Origin: JAEUKA01 sp035328405 | GTDB lineage: Bacteria > Myxococcota_A > Polyangia > Palsa-1104 > JAEUJZ01 | NCBI GenBank assembly: GCA_035328405.1 | Contig: DAOLIT010000015.1 | Coordinates: 17,094 to 81,093 of the forward strand | Reading direction: 5' to 3' | Length of the DNA stretch: 64,000 bases | Part shown: piece after piece, positions 45,170-53,357 of the stretch | Numbering within the stretch: the first letter of the stretch is position 1 | Layout: every line of letters begins with the position of its first letter | Translations under genes and position numbers: made by a program | Notes under the pieces: model-generated | The model's database searches: none | What the model saw: the letters and a program-made list of their open reading frames with translations, nothing else | Told to the model about the DNA's origin: nothing

Positions 45170-46978
45170 CTATTTCTTTGAACCGTCCGTGGGCTTTTCG
45201 TCCAACGTTGACGTGTCGCCCGCATCTCTAGAAACTTCGCGTTTTTCGATCTCAACCTCGACGCGCGGTGCGGCTGTCTTCACGTTCCCGTCCACACGGG
45301 CCGAGCCCTGCACGTCATTCGCTTTCGTCTGTGGTGGTGCGTCTTCTTGCGCAATGGCATCCGCCGGATCGAGTTCTTCAACCGAGTCCGCATCGATTTC
45401 CTCGACGGAAACATCCAGATCGATCTTCGGTTTCCGCCCGGAAATACCGCCTTCGACGGTTGCGCCCAAACCTGCTCGTGGAATGTTGCCGTCCTCGTCT
45501 TGGCCGCCTTCGTCGTGAGTCGGTGGTGCCGAATCCGTGACCGGCGTTTTTCCGCTCTCTTCAGCGTCCAAACCCGTTTCGATTTCGTCTGGCGATTTGT
45601 CCGCCGGGGTGCGACTTGGGCCTTCATCGGATGAACGTTTGCCAGGTGCTTTGTCCGACTTGGGTCCGTCGGTCGAATACAAAACCCGTTCTTCAAGCCC
45701 CGGCGTTCCGAGCGCCGACTCCAGCGCCGCGTCGCCTTCGCCCCCACCTTCTCCCACATCGTGCTTTTCAAGTTCCGCGATGCCTGGATTGATGTCTTCT
45801 TTTGCGAAACCGCCCGGTTCCCCGGACCCGCCCGACTCAATTGACACGCCGACGCTTTGGTCTAGGCCCGCGCGTTCCAACAGTTCTTTCATGATGTCGT
45901 CGAGACGGAACTCGCGCGCACCTTCAAATCCATACTTGCTCGTCGTGATTTCGCGTCCTTCGACCGGCGCGCCATCCGCCTTGCTCGCACCGACGACTGG
46001 AGGCAGTTGTCGTTTCTTCGTTCCAAACAACTCGTACACCGACGGATTCGGCGGCGGCGGTGGCATGACCGGCTCTTGAGGATAGTCGGGCTCGCCGGTT
46101 TCTTCGCTGATGGGCAGCGGCGTCACGACTTCCTGGCCAATGTTCACACCGGACGAGACGCCGATTCGATAGAACTCGCGTTCTTCGACGGACTGACGAG
46201 GTTCCTCGAACTTCAGCATGTAGGTGCTGTGCGAGGGTTTTTCCATCTCGATGATTTCGTGCAACCGAATGATCGATTGCGCCGTCAGGTCCCTGAATTT
46301 GTGTGGCATGACGCACACAAACGAGTGCGATTTATCCACCGGAGGCAGAATCACCGTGTCGATGCCCACCGTCGAAGAAACACCGATGCGGAAACCATTG
46401 AAGGGCCACTCATTTTCCGCAAGGTGCGGTTCGTATCCGGTGAACAGCGAAATAAACAGCTTCAAGCCGCGCACCGTGCCGCGCAGCCGATACAGCTCCA
46501 TCGCTTTTTTGATCAGGCGGCGCTTTTTGACCTCGGGCCAGTCGGGTTCCAAGATCATCGCCGACCAAGCGGCCAGCCACGGCAAAAACTGTTCCGGCGT
46601 CTCGTAGGAATTGAAATACAGGTGGATTCCGTCGAGCATCGCCTCGATCGAGCCGAACAAATGCTGGATGATCCACAGCAGATCGCGAACGTAGTTTTTT
46701 CCCGTCGCGTCTGAACGCTGGTAAATCGCCGGCAGCCACTTGATGTAGCTCTCGCGAGAAATCCACAGCGTCACCTCGTCCGAGGCGTAGACCATTTGGC
46801 CGCGCAGCGGTTTCTGTTCGAGGATCGTGTCTTTTTCTTCGTAGCTCTCTTTGTACAAAATCGCGCCGATTCGGAGCCCCACGTGTTGCATCAGGAGCAG
46901 GGCCTTTTGCAAAGACAGCCCCACCACGTCGGGCACGCGGACCAAGCGGCGCTGCGTCGGCTCGCGTTCGTAAAGCAT
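45170..46978 (-). CDS. PASTA domain fused to phage-tail protein I, with acidic disordered tail
   Basis: This is a 602-residue protein. Residues about 13-76 form a PASTA-type domain: VRVPDVVGLSLQKALLLM, then GLRIGAILYKES, ILEQKPLRGQMV and EVTLWIS. Residues about 80-270 are a tail protein I (gpI) domain with YIKWLPAIYQRSD, ETPEQFLPWLAAW and LRGTVRGLKLFISLFTGY, a baseplate wedge component of contractile systems. From about 290 to the end the sequence is acidic, Pro/Ser/Thr-rich and probably disordered. The start ATG overlaps the stop of the J gene (TGATG). PASTA domains normally occur at the outside of penicillin-binding proteins or Ser/Thr kinases and bind muropeptides, so this fusion is unusual. 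Confidence 0.85.
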   Translation of the reverse strand: MLYEREPTQRRLVRVPDVVGLSLQKALLLMQHVGLRIGAILYKESYEEKDTILEQKPLRGQMVYASDEVTLWISRESYIKWLPAIYQRSDATGKNYVRDLLWIIQHLFGSIEAMLDGIHLYFNSYETPEQFLPWLAAWSAMILEPDWPEVKKRRLIKKAMELYRLRGTVRGLKLFISLFTGYEPHLAENEWPFNGFRIGVSSTVGIDTVILPPVDKSHSFVCVMPHKFRDLTAQSIIRLHEIIEMEKPSHSTYMLKFEEPRQSVEEREFYRIGVSSGVNIGQEVVTPLPISEETGEPDYPQEPVMPPPPPNPSVYELFGTKKRQLPPVVGASKADGAPVEGREITTSKYGFEGAREFRLDDIMKELLERAGLDQSVGVSIESGGSGEPGGFAKEDINPGIAELEKHDVGEGGGEGDAALESALGTPGLEERVLYSTDGPKSDKAPGKRSSDEGPSRTPADKSPDEIETGLDAEESGKTPVTDSAPPTHDEGGQDEDGNIPRAGLGATVEGGISGRKPKIDLDVSVEEIDADSVEELDPADAIAQEDAPPQTKANDVQGSARVDGNVKTAAPRVEVEIEKREVSRDAGDTSTLDEKPTDGSKK

Positions 46979-49900
46979 CAGACCATCTCCTGTCGAACAC
47001 GCTCGACGACGGCGACGTTGATCACGTGCGGCAGCTCGTCTTCTTTCAGGCGCACGCTATCGACATTGATTCGACGGTCCTCGTCGTAAATGTGGATCGA
47101 CTCGATCGCTTCCACACCGGGAATGTCCTCGACCATGTGAACCAAATCGGTGCGATAGACCGGGCGGCCAAACGGCCAACCTTTGCCATCTTTGCCACCG
47201 ACGAGCGGATGCAAATATCGGCGCAAACGCTGTTCGATTTCCGTCCGCAACCGCTCGCTTTGCCCGACGGTGCGACGAATCAACGTTACTTTCAGCGAAA
47301 TCTCGACGTAATCCGGCTTCGTCACGTCGAGAATCGTCGTAATCAACCGCCTTTCGTCCAAGTAGTGCCGTACATACCGACACAATTCAGGCGGAGGAAT
47401 CAGCTTTCGCGTCAGATCCAAATTTCTTTCGTCGCCGCGCGGGATGATCACAAGTTGCACATGGCCCGCTTGATCGTCCGACGACATGGCTTTGGCTCGG
47501 GCGATGCTCGTCGTGGAGCGCAACGCCAGCGTTTCAAAATCTTCTGCGGTGACGGCCCGATCGCGGCTTTTGATTTGAAGCGGCGCACGTTCCTTTGCCT
47601 GTTCAACCGTTTCCGCATCGGCACCACCGACGGCAGGCAACACGTTGAAGACTTTTTCAATGTACGGAACCGCCCGCGTCAGCGACGTGAGCGTAAAGGC
47701 ATTGACGTTGCCTTTGCTGCCGCCGCCCACGCGATATTCCGCCGCGATCACCGAATTGCGGCTGACCGGCGGAACCATGCCTCGAATCCCGTCGCCAAAC
47801 AGCACTTGTCGAGTCAGCGGATCGACAATGTAGTGTCGCGACTTGGGTCCTGACTCGAAGAAGCTTTCGACTTCGCGCCAGCGGACCATGAAACCGCCTT
47901 CCCGATCGTCGGCCAGGCGCGCCGCGTTTTCGCCCAAATCCGAAATTTCCTCGGGGATGGGTTCCTCTCGTTCGCGCACTTCGATGACTTGTCCTCCCAA
48001 AAGCGGGCCGTGCAGCATCGTGTAGTGCTGTAACGGTGTCCCGTCGGACGATCCGAGAATTTCATCCCGAACCGTGCGCACGTTGGCCGCTTCGACGGTG
48101 TTTTGCAGAATCCGACGCACTCTGGGTGGTTTGATGTATCCGCCCATTTCGAGCCGGGCCCGAACCCAAAACCGGTCCTCGGTAAACTTGAGCGTCTTTT
48201 CCATGTCGTCGGGCCCAACGAAGTCGATAAAGCCCGATTCGGTGAAATTCTTGGTCCCGTCGGCGACGACCAGCGTGACCCAGGCGCGACCGTTGTAATA
48301 CTCCCACGCGACCCGTTGCTCGGGTTCCCAGACGGTCTTCCGTTTTTCGTAGTACTGCGTCAGGTGTTCCGAGTGCGCCAAGTCCTGCTCGACGACGATG
48401 CTCTCGACAAATTGGAAGTACAAACTCATCGTCTCGTTCGGGAGCCGATGATCGAAACCCAAATACAGCGCGGCGCCTTCGTCGGCGATGGCCTGGAACG
48501 GCTGGAACGGTCGGTACTCGTTTTTCTCTTCTTCCGAGTGATCGCGATACCGGAAATCGTTGTACGAAACGAAGTACTTGAGGTGGTCCAGATCCGTTTG
48601 GTATCGAATGCCGATGCTCTTGAACGCGGGTGGTTTTAGCGGCCTCTCGTCGCGCCAAACCCACTTGTCGTTGTCGAGCATGTACACGCCGGGCACACCG
48701 AAATCACCCAGTTCGATCCGTACCCGAATCCAGTAATTCGGCTCGCCCGTCACTTCACCGGGTTGCAGATCGGGTGGGCGGTTGAAACGAACCGTGCCGC
48801 TTTTCGTAAAAGCGTTCGTTCCATCGACGAAACCCAGCACGCTTTGCTCATAACCCTGCGGTGGCTTTCCCGACGGTGTGCTTTTGCCCAAAATCCGCCA
48901 TTTTTTCCCGTCGAAATACTCCCACGACAGAATCAAGTTGTCGCTCGGGCGCGGTGGCGGTGCGATTTGCGGATCGCTCAGCGCAAAGTCGATTTCCACC
49001 TGTACGCCGACCTGCGACAACGCTTCCTGAGACGCCAGATACAGAACGTGATCCGGTTTCGGCTCCGTCCCGAACGGATGCACGTTTTTGCCCAAGTCGA
49101 GCGCGATAAACACGTTGTTGTCCAGGTTCGCAAAAGCCTGGTCCGGCAAAATGCCCTCGCCGCTGACTTCAATTCGCGCGCGGGCCGTGTCCACTTCCGT
49201 CTCGGCTGGCGAACGTGGCACTTCGGCCAAACGACCGCGCACCCAATACGTATCGACGCCGTTCACCGACGTTTTTTGCCAATCGACGACGCCTTGAAAA
49301 ATCACTTCGCCGCGTTCGACTTCCAGAGGCGACAGCACAAGTTCCCGCCATCGTCTGCCGTTCCAATACTCCCACGTCAAGAGGCGGGCCAAATCGCGTC
49401 CGCCATGCTCGGGTGCGGTCAGGTGCAGGCGCAACACCGTCGAGTCGTTCACTCCGAGCAATCGGTCGTCGCCCAAATAAATGAACCGATCGACGCGCTC
49501 AGCCCCAGCAAACGCCAGGAAACCTTCGTTGCGCTCGCCTTGCAGATACGGCGAATTGTCGGAATACGACTCGTCGAAATACGAGAAGCACCGATCCAGC
49601 GTCGCGCTGATGACTGTCAGGTCGCGCTGCGTTTCAAAAAGAACCGCATCTTCTTCGTCGGCCTGCGGTGTCGAAACCTGCAAACCCCGACGAATCGTCT
49701 GCCGCTCAACGCCATCAGACAACTTGAACGTGAGCAGCGCCCGCGCCGGCTGCGCCGTTTGCAGCTTGATCCCCAACATATCCAAAAACGTCAGGTAGTT
49801 TTTTTCGGGGACTTTGTTCAGCCGATGAAGAATCAACTCCGTCATCCAAGAGCAAAGCTCCAAGATGGTGACACCGGGGTCGGAGGGATTGTGGTTTGTC

Positions 49901-49989
49901 CACTCCGGGCAGTATCGGGGAATGAGCCGAATTGCTTCGGCGATAATATCGGCATACGTCCGATCGTCCAGTTTCGGCGTCGGGATCAT
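46978..49989 (-). CDS. Putative baseplate assembly protein, J-like
   Basis: This is a 1003-residue protein of the large J-like baseplate family found in extracellular contractile injection systems. The N-terminus has NPSDPGVTILELCSWMTEL, the classic tail-wedge segment. Three internal copies of a domain starting WEYxxGxxW occur at about 205-253, 355-424 and 561-612. The baseplate J core fills about 730-1000, with VLFGDGIRGMVPP, YRVGGGSKGNVNAF, AVTAEDFETLALR and the final GWPFGRPVYRTDLVHMVED. It overlaps the gp25 gene by four bases. In phages J and W/gp25 build the wedge ring round the tail hub, and the same is expected here. Confidence 0.93.
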   Translation of the reverse strand: MIPTPKLDDRTYADIIAEAIRLIPRYCPEWTNHNPSDPGVTILELCSWMTELILHRLNKVPEKNYLTFLDMLGIKLQTAQPARALLTFKLSDGVERQTIRRGLQVSTPQADEEDAVLFETQRDLTVISATLDRCFSYFDESYSDNSPYLQGERNEGFLAFAGAERVDRFIYLGDDRLLGVNDSTVLRLHLTAPEHGGRDLARLLTWEYWNGRRWRELVLSPLEVERGEVIFQGVVDWQKTSVNGVDTYWVRGRLAEVPRSPAETEVDTARARIEVSGEGILPDQAFANLDNNVFIALDLGKNVHPFGTEPKPDHVLYLASQEALSQVGVQVEIDFALSDPQIAPPPRPSDNLILSWEYFDGKKWRILGKSTPSGKPPQGYEQSVLGFVDGTNAFTKSGTVRFNRPPDLQPGEVTGEPNYWIRVRIELGDFGVPGVYMLDNDKWVWRDERPLKPPAFKSIGIRYQTDLDHLKYFVSYNDFRYRDHSEEEKNEYRPFQPFQAIADEGAALYLGFDHRLPNETMSLYFQFVESIVVEQDLAHSEHLTQYYEKRKTVWEPEQRVAWEYYNGRAWVTLVVADGTKNFTESGFIDFVGPDDMEKTLKFTEDRFWVRARLEMGGYIKPPRVRRILQNTVEAANVRTVRDEILGSSDGTPLQHYTMLHGPLLGGQVIEVREREEPIPEEISDLGENAARLADDREGGFMVRWREVESFFESGPKSRHYIVDPLTRQVLFGDGIRGMVPPVSRNSVIAAEYRVGGGSKGNVNAFTLTSLTRAVPYIEKVFNVLPAVGGADAETVEQAKERAPLQIKSRDRAVTAEDFETLALRSTTSIARAKAMSSDDQAGHVQLVIIPRGDERNLDLTRKLIPPPELCRYVRHYLDERRLITTILDVTKPDYVEISLKVTLIRRTVGQSERLRTEIEQRLRRYLHPLVGGKDGKGWPFGRPVYRTDLVHMVEDIPGVEAIESIHIYDEDRRINVDSVRLKEDELPHVINVAVVERVRQEMV

Positions 49990-50387
49990 TCTTGATCGCT
50001 CCTGCGCAGATAGAACGGATAGACGAGGTTTCGCGTTACGTTCTGGCCGCGAATTTTGTACTTGATATCAATGATCAGTTTGTGTGGCTCGTTTGGATCG
50101 GGATTTGCGTCGGCGAAGACATCTTCGACTCGCGGTTCCCATTTTTCCAACGCTTCAACGACATAGTGCGCTGCTAGACCCGCAGTATTGGTATTGTTCG
50201 GCGCGAACAGCAGCTCGTGAATGTCACAACCAAAATACGGACGCATCACGCGCTCGCCAGGCGCAGTTCCGAGGATGATCAGGATTGACTCGCGCACGAG
50301 GTCATCGAGACTGCTTTGCGCCATCCCGCCGTGCCGGTCAATCATCACCGGATAGCGCCATCCTTTTCCGAGGAAATTGCGCGCCAT
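49986..50387 (-). CDS. GPW/gp25-type baseplate protein
   Basis: This is a 133-residue baseplate wedge protein. Features of the family are GWRYPVMIDRHGG, SLDDLVRESILIILGTAPGE (written here in part), and RVMRPYFGCDIHELLFAPN with the lysozyme-like fold typical of T4 gp25, TssE and Afp9. In other systems this protein initiates sheath assembly, so its presence without a sheath gene nearby is notable. It is the first gene of the eleven-gene run, follows AGGGGAAC directly, and is preceded by an AT-rich leader with an inverted repeat. Confidence 0.95.
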   Translation of the reverse strand: MARNFLGKGWRYPVMIDRHGGMAQSSLDDLVRESILIILGTAPGERVMRPYFGCDIHELLFAPNNTNTAGLAAHYVVEALEKWEPRVEDVFADANPDPNEPHKLIIDIKYKIRGQNVTRNLVYPFYLRRSDQE

Positions 50388-50598
50388 GTTCCCCTTTTCT
50401 CCTCAAAAGAGTGCTGTGCAGATTTCAAATTGCGAAGAGTGCACAGCCACCTGGAAGTTCTTTGATAGAATTTTCTGGTTGCTACAGATACTACTACATC
50501 AAGACGAATGAGTTACACAATAAGAGAATATTTGTCTCATAGATTCATACATTTATAGATGATGCAATAGGTCTTGATCTCTTATGCCAGCCTGTAGG
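50388..50598 (-). promoter_or_regulatory. AT-rich leader of the baseplate operon with inverted repeat
   Basis: This 211-base stretch has no gene and is clearly richer in A and T than its surroundings. It probably holds the promoter of the baseplate operon. A perfect eight-base inverted repeat GCTGTGCA / TGCACAGC occupies 50413-50420 and 50440-50447, starting about 26 bases upstream of the gp25 start codon. The octamer AAGAGTGC occurs twice (50407-50414 and 50435-50442). The segment 50405-50420 matches 15 of 16 bases with 54383-54398, upstream of the XRE-methyltransferase gene. I could not fix a single -35/-10 pair. Confidence 0.5.
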
Positions 50599-50802
50599 TT
50601 ATTCAGCGACATCTTCATCGGAAAATCGGCCTTCGATGAAGTGGCCACAGCCTTTTGCGGTGCAGCGAACAATCGTCACACGCTCGCGCTTTTTCACCTC
50701 GATGTCGCCTTGCTGACAAAAAGGACATTTAAGGTTTGCGATGCGACCGGCCTGCACGGATTCCAAGACATCTTGCCAATAGATGATGTCGTCCTCGCTC
50801 AC
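50599..50802 (-). CDS. Small zinc-ribbon protein
   Basis: This is a 67-residue protein with CPFC and, after 16 residues, CTAKGCGHF, forming a zinc ribbon, and an acidic C-terminus (FSDEDVAE). The GTG at 50802 follows GGGAGG by five bases, a strong ribosome-binding site. No family with known function was recognised. It is co-oriented with the baseplate operon but separated from it by a 211-base leader, so it may be an independent gene; it is divergent from plsX. Confidence 0.65.
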   Translation of the reverse strand: MSEDDIIYWQDVLESVQAGRIANLKCPFCQQGDIEVKKRERVTIVRCTAKGCGHFIEGRFSDEDVAE

Positions 50803-50997
50803 ACTGACCTCCCGAATTGTCCCGGACCTGCCACAGCTTACGAGTGCCTATAAGAGGGGCTCGTCGTCAGAGTCTAGGTGCGCGGTGCGTGCTATCGTAT
50901 GCCGTTTTTAGTCAGGAAATCAACCGTTATGCTTTCCCGAGGACGGCGGTTTCGGTTTGGGCCTCGGGTTTGGCCTTGCATGGTATGGTGAGAACCG

Positions 50998-52290
50998 ATG
51001 TCTGGCCGTGACACTGAAAACCACGTTGTCTTTGTAGAAAGTGCAGAAAGCGCAGGCGGAGAAGGCTTGGGGCATCCGAGGACGGCGGCGGCAGCGAATC
51101 CGACCGCAACTTCGACTTTGGCAAACGCGGCATTGGACGGTGCGGCGGCACCGGCAGCGAGCGTTGGAGACAGCAGCGGCGCTCGGCAAGTTCGGGATTT
51201 TTCGCACATCCCTCTTACGATTGCCGTGGATGCCATGGGCGGAGACCAAGCCCCCGAGGAAGTGGTCAAGGCGGTTTGCGCGCTCAGCCTGGAAAAGGCA
51301 TCGGTCGGCGAGGACAAATCCGCGGGTCCGCTGCACATTCTTCTCGTCGGAGATGCTTCCAGGCTGCACGAACTGCTCGTGCGACAAAGCCACGACGCGG
51401 AACGAATTGCGATTCATCACGCCTCGCAAGTGGTTGGGATGGACGAAAATCCCAAAGAAGCCCTGGCGCAAAAACCAGACAGCAGCATTTCCGTCGCTGC
51501 GCGTCTGTGCGCAGAGGGCCGCGCTCACGCTCTCGTTTCAGCCGGAAACACAGGTGCGGCGGTTCTGTCGTGTTTGAAGCACTGGAAGCGATTGAAAGGA
51601 ATCAGACGGTGCGCGCTCGCAGCGGTTTATCCGACTGAGGTGCGACGCGGCGAAAAGGAAGATCCGTTTTCCCTGATTCTGGATGTAGGTGCCACGCTCG
51701 ATGTCAACGCAGACGATTTGGTCAGCTTTGCCGTGATGGGCGCTGCGTATGCGGCGCGCATTTCCAAAAACCCACATCCGAAAGTGGCTCTGTTGTCGAA
51801 CGGTGCCGAGGCTGGCAAAGGTCCCAAGGAAGTCGTCGAGGCACACGCGCGGCTCAAACAACTTCGAGGCCTGCATTTTTTGGGCAACGTCGAAGGTGTG
51901 GACATTCCGCGCGGTGTGGCAGATGTGGTTGTTTGTTCGGGCTTCGTCGGAAACGTGGTGCTCAAAATGCTGGAAGGCGTTTCCGAAACGGTCGTTCGAC
52001 TGGCGCACTATGCGTACAAAGAGCGTTTGATGTGGCGAGCCGGCTTGGCGATGCTCTCGGGCGGAATCAGCCGACTCAAAGACTTGACCGACTGGAAACA
52101 GTACGGTGGCGCGCCGCTGCTCGGTTTTGATCGGTTGCTCATCAAAGCGCACGGTCGCAGCCAATCCCAGGCGCTGCAAAACGCGATCAAAGTTGCGAAA
52201 AAAGCAGTTTCCAGCGGGTTGCTCGCCGACATCGAACGTGGCTTGCTCGAAGTCGAAAGCCTCTCAATGCCGACGTTGGAGGACAAGTGA
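50998..52290 (+). CDS. plsX: Phosphate acyltransferase PlsX
   Basis: This is a 430-residue enzyme that makes acyl phosphate from acyl-ACP for phospholipid synthesis, at the cytoplasmic membrane surface. The PlsX core begins near residue 73 with TIAVDAMGGDQAPEEVV and continues with SAGNTGAAVLS, LDVGATLDVNADDL and VVVCSGFVGNVVLKMLEG. About 70 Ala-rich residues precede the core, an extension absent from most PlsX proteins; no good in-frame start lies closer to the core, so it may be real. The stop overlaps the GTG of the App1-like phosphatase gene, beginning a three-gene lipid-related operon. Confidence 0.93.
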   Translation: MSGRDTENHVVFVESAESAGGEGLGHPRTAAAANPTATSTLANAALDGAAAPAASVGDSSGARQVRDFSHIPLTIAVDAMGGDQAPEEVVKAVCALSLEKASVGEDKSAGPLHILLVGDASRLHELLVRQSHDAERIAIHHASQVVGMDENPKEALAQKPDSSISVAARLCAEGRAHALVSAGNTGAAVLSCLKHWKRLKGIRRCALAAVYPTEVRRGEKEDPFSLILDVGATLDVNADDLVSFAVMGAAYAARISKNPHPKVALLSNGAEAGKGPKEVVEAHARLKQLRGLHFLGNVEGVDIPRGVADVVVCSGFVGNVVLKMLEGVSETVVRLAHYAYKERLMWRAGLAMLSGGISRLKDLTDWKQYGGAPLLGFDRLLIKAHGRSQSQALQNAIKVAKKAVSSGLLADIERGLLEVESLSMPTLEDK

Positions 52291-53357
52291 GCGACGCGCC
52301 GGAACCCGTCGCAACACCCCAGACACCCAGCGTGATTTATCGCTGGGATCTCGACAAAACGTATTTGCGCACCGAATTTGACACGCTGATCGCACTTTTG
52401 CGCACCGCGTTCGAGGACGCAGAAGACAAGCAAACCGTGCCGGGTGCAGCGACGTTGTTGCGTGAACTTCGCCAACATGCCGTCGGAAAATCGCGTGTTT
52501 GCTTCATTTCCGGGTCGCCCAGGCAGATGCGCAAAGTGCTCACCGAGAAATTGCGCCTCGACGGCATCGAGTTTGACGAGTTTGTGTTGAAGCCAAACCT
52601 TCGCAACATGCTGACGGGACGTTTCCGCGCGCTGCGAGAGCAGGTCGGCTACAAACTTCCCGCGCTGCTCGCGGGCCGAGCGGGCGTCGCGCAGGAAACG
52701 CGCGAGGTTTGTTTTGGCGACGATGCCGAATCGGACGCGCTCATTTATTCGCTGTACGGCGACCTGCTGGCGGGTCGTGTCGATCGTGCGCTGCTCGAGC
52801 AAATTCTTCGCGCCGCAGGCACATACGACGATGATGCGGCTCGGACTGTTTCGCTGTTTGAATCGTTGCCGCATTCCGAGGCCGTCGAGCGCATTTTCAT
52901 CCGGTTGGATCGCCGTTCTCCGACGAGCCGGTTCGATCGATACGGAACGCGCATGGTCCCGATTTACAACTACTTTCAGGCCGCGCTGACGCTGTTTCGC
53001 GATGGCCGACTCTCCGCCGCATCCGTCGTTCGCGTCGCTGTCGAAATGGTTGATCGCCATCATTACAGCATCGAAGCACTGCGAAATTCGCTGCAAGACC
53101 TGCTGCGCCGTCGCCGAATCGAAATAGAAACCGTGAACAGTTTGGGTCAAGCGATCGCAGGCGGTGCGGGCGAACACGATCTGTTGCCGGCGCTCGGGAC
53201 GTTGCCCAGCACGCGCTCTTTGTTGCGGGCGTTGGCGTTTGGGTTGCGCGATCTCGGCCCGCTCGCCGAGGTCGAATTGGGACCACCGCTCACCGACGCG
53301 CCGATCGACTACCTGGCGGCTTTGGCGGATTTGCCCCGCCGACATGCAAAAACATAA
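52287..53357 (+). CDS. App1-like HAD-type phosphatase
   Basis: This is a 356-residue protein. The N-terminal HAD motif DLDKT (Asp21, Asp23), the second motif FISGSPRQM and a late acidic motif FGDDAESDA match the App1-type catalytic domain (DUF2183), known in yeast as a phosphatidate phosphatase. The C-terminal 120 residues are helical and not assigned. The GTG at 52287 overlaps the plsX stop by four bases, and the patatin gene overlaps its end. This context agrees with dephosphorylation of a phospholipid precursor, although the substrate is inferred. Confidence 0.78.
   Translation: MSDAPEPVATPQTPSVIYRWDLDKTYLRTEFDTLIALLRTAFEDAEDKQTVPGAATLLRELRQHAVGKSRVCFISGSPRQMRKVLTEKLRLDGIEFDEFVLKPNLRNMLTGRFRALREQVGYKLPALLAGRAGVAQETREVCFGDDAESDALIYSLYGDLLAGRVDRALLEQILRAAGTYDDDAARTVSLFESLPHSEAVERIFIRLDRRSPTSRFDRYGTRMVPIYNYFQAALTLFRDGRLSAASVVRVAVEMVDRHHYSIEALRNSLQDLLRRRRIEIETVNSLGQAIAGGAGEHDLLPALGTLPSTRSLLRALAFGLRDLGPLAEVELGPPLTDAPIDYLAALADLPRRHAKT

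Noticed and set aside
48763..49995. Plus-strand open frame opposite the J gene
   Set aside because: Antisense shadow of a strongly conserved baseplate gene.
36990..50387. Classical type VI secretion locus
   Set aside because: No TssB/C sheath, TssJLM membrane complex, ClpV, Hcp or VgrG gene is present. The J and I proteins are of the extracellular contractile type, and the AAA ATPase is Ycf46.
36990..50387. Prophage remnant
   Set aside because: No integrase, capsid, terminase or lysis genes occur. The FHA, vWA and Ycf46 genes are intact and spaced as one operon with the baseplate genes.
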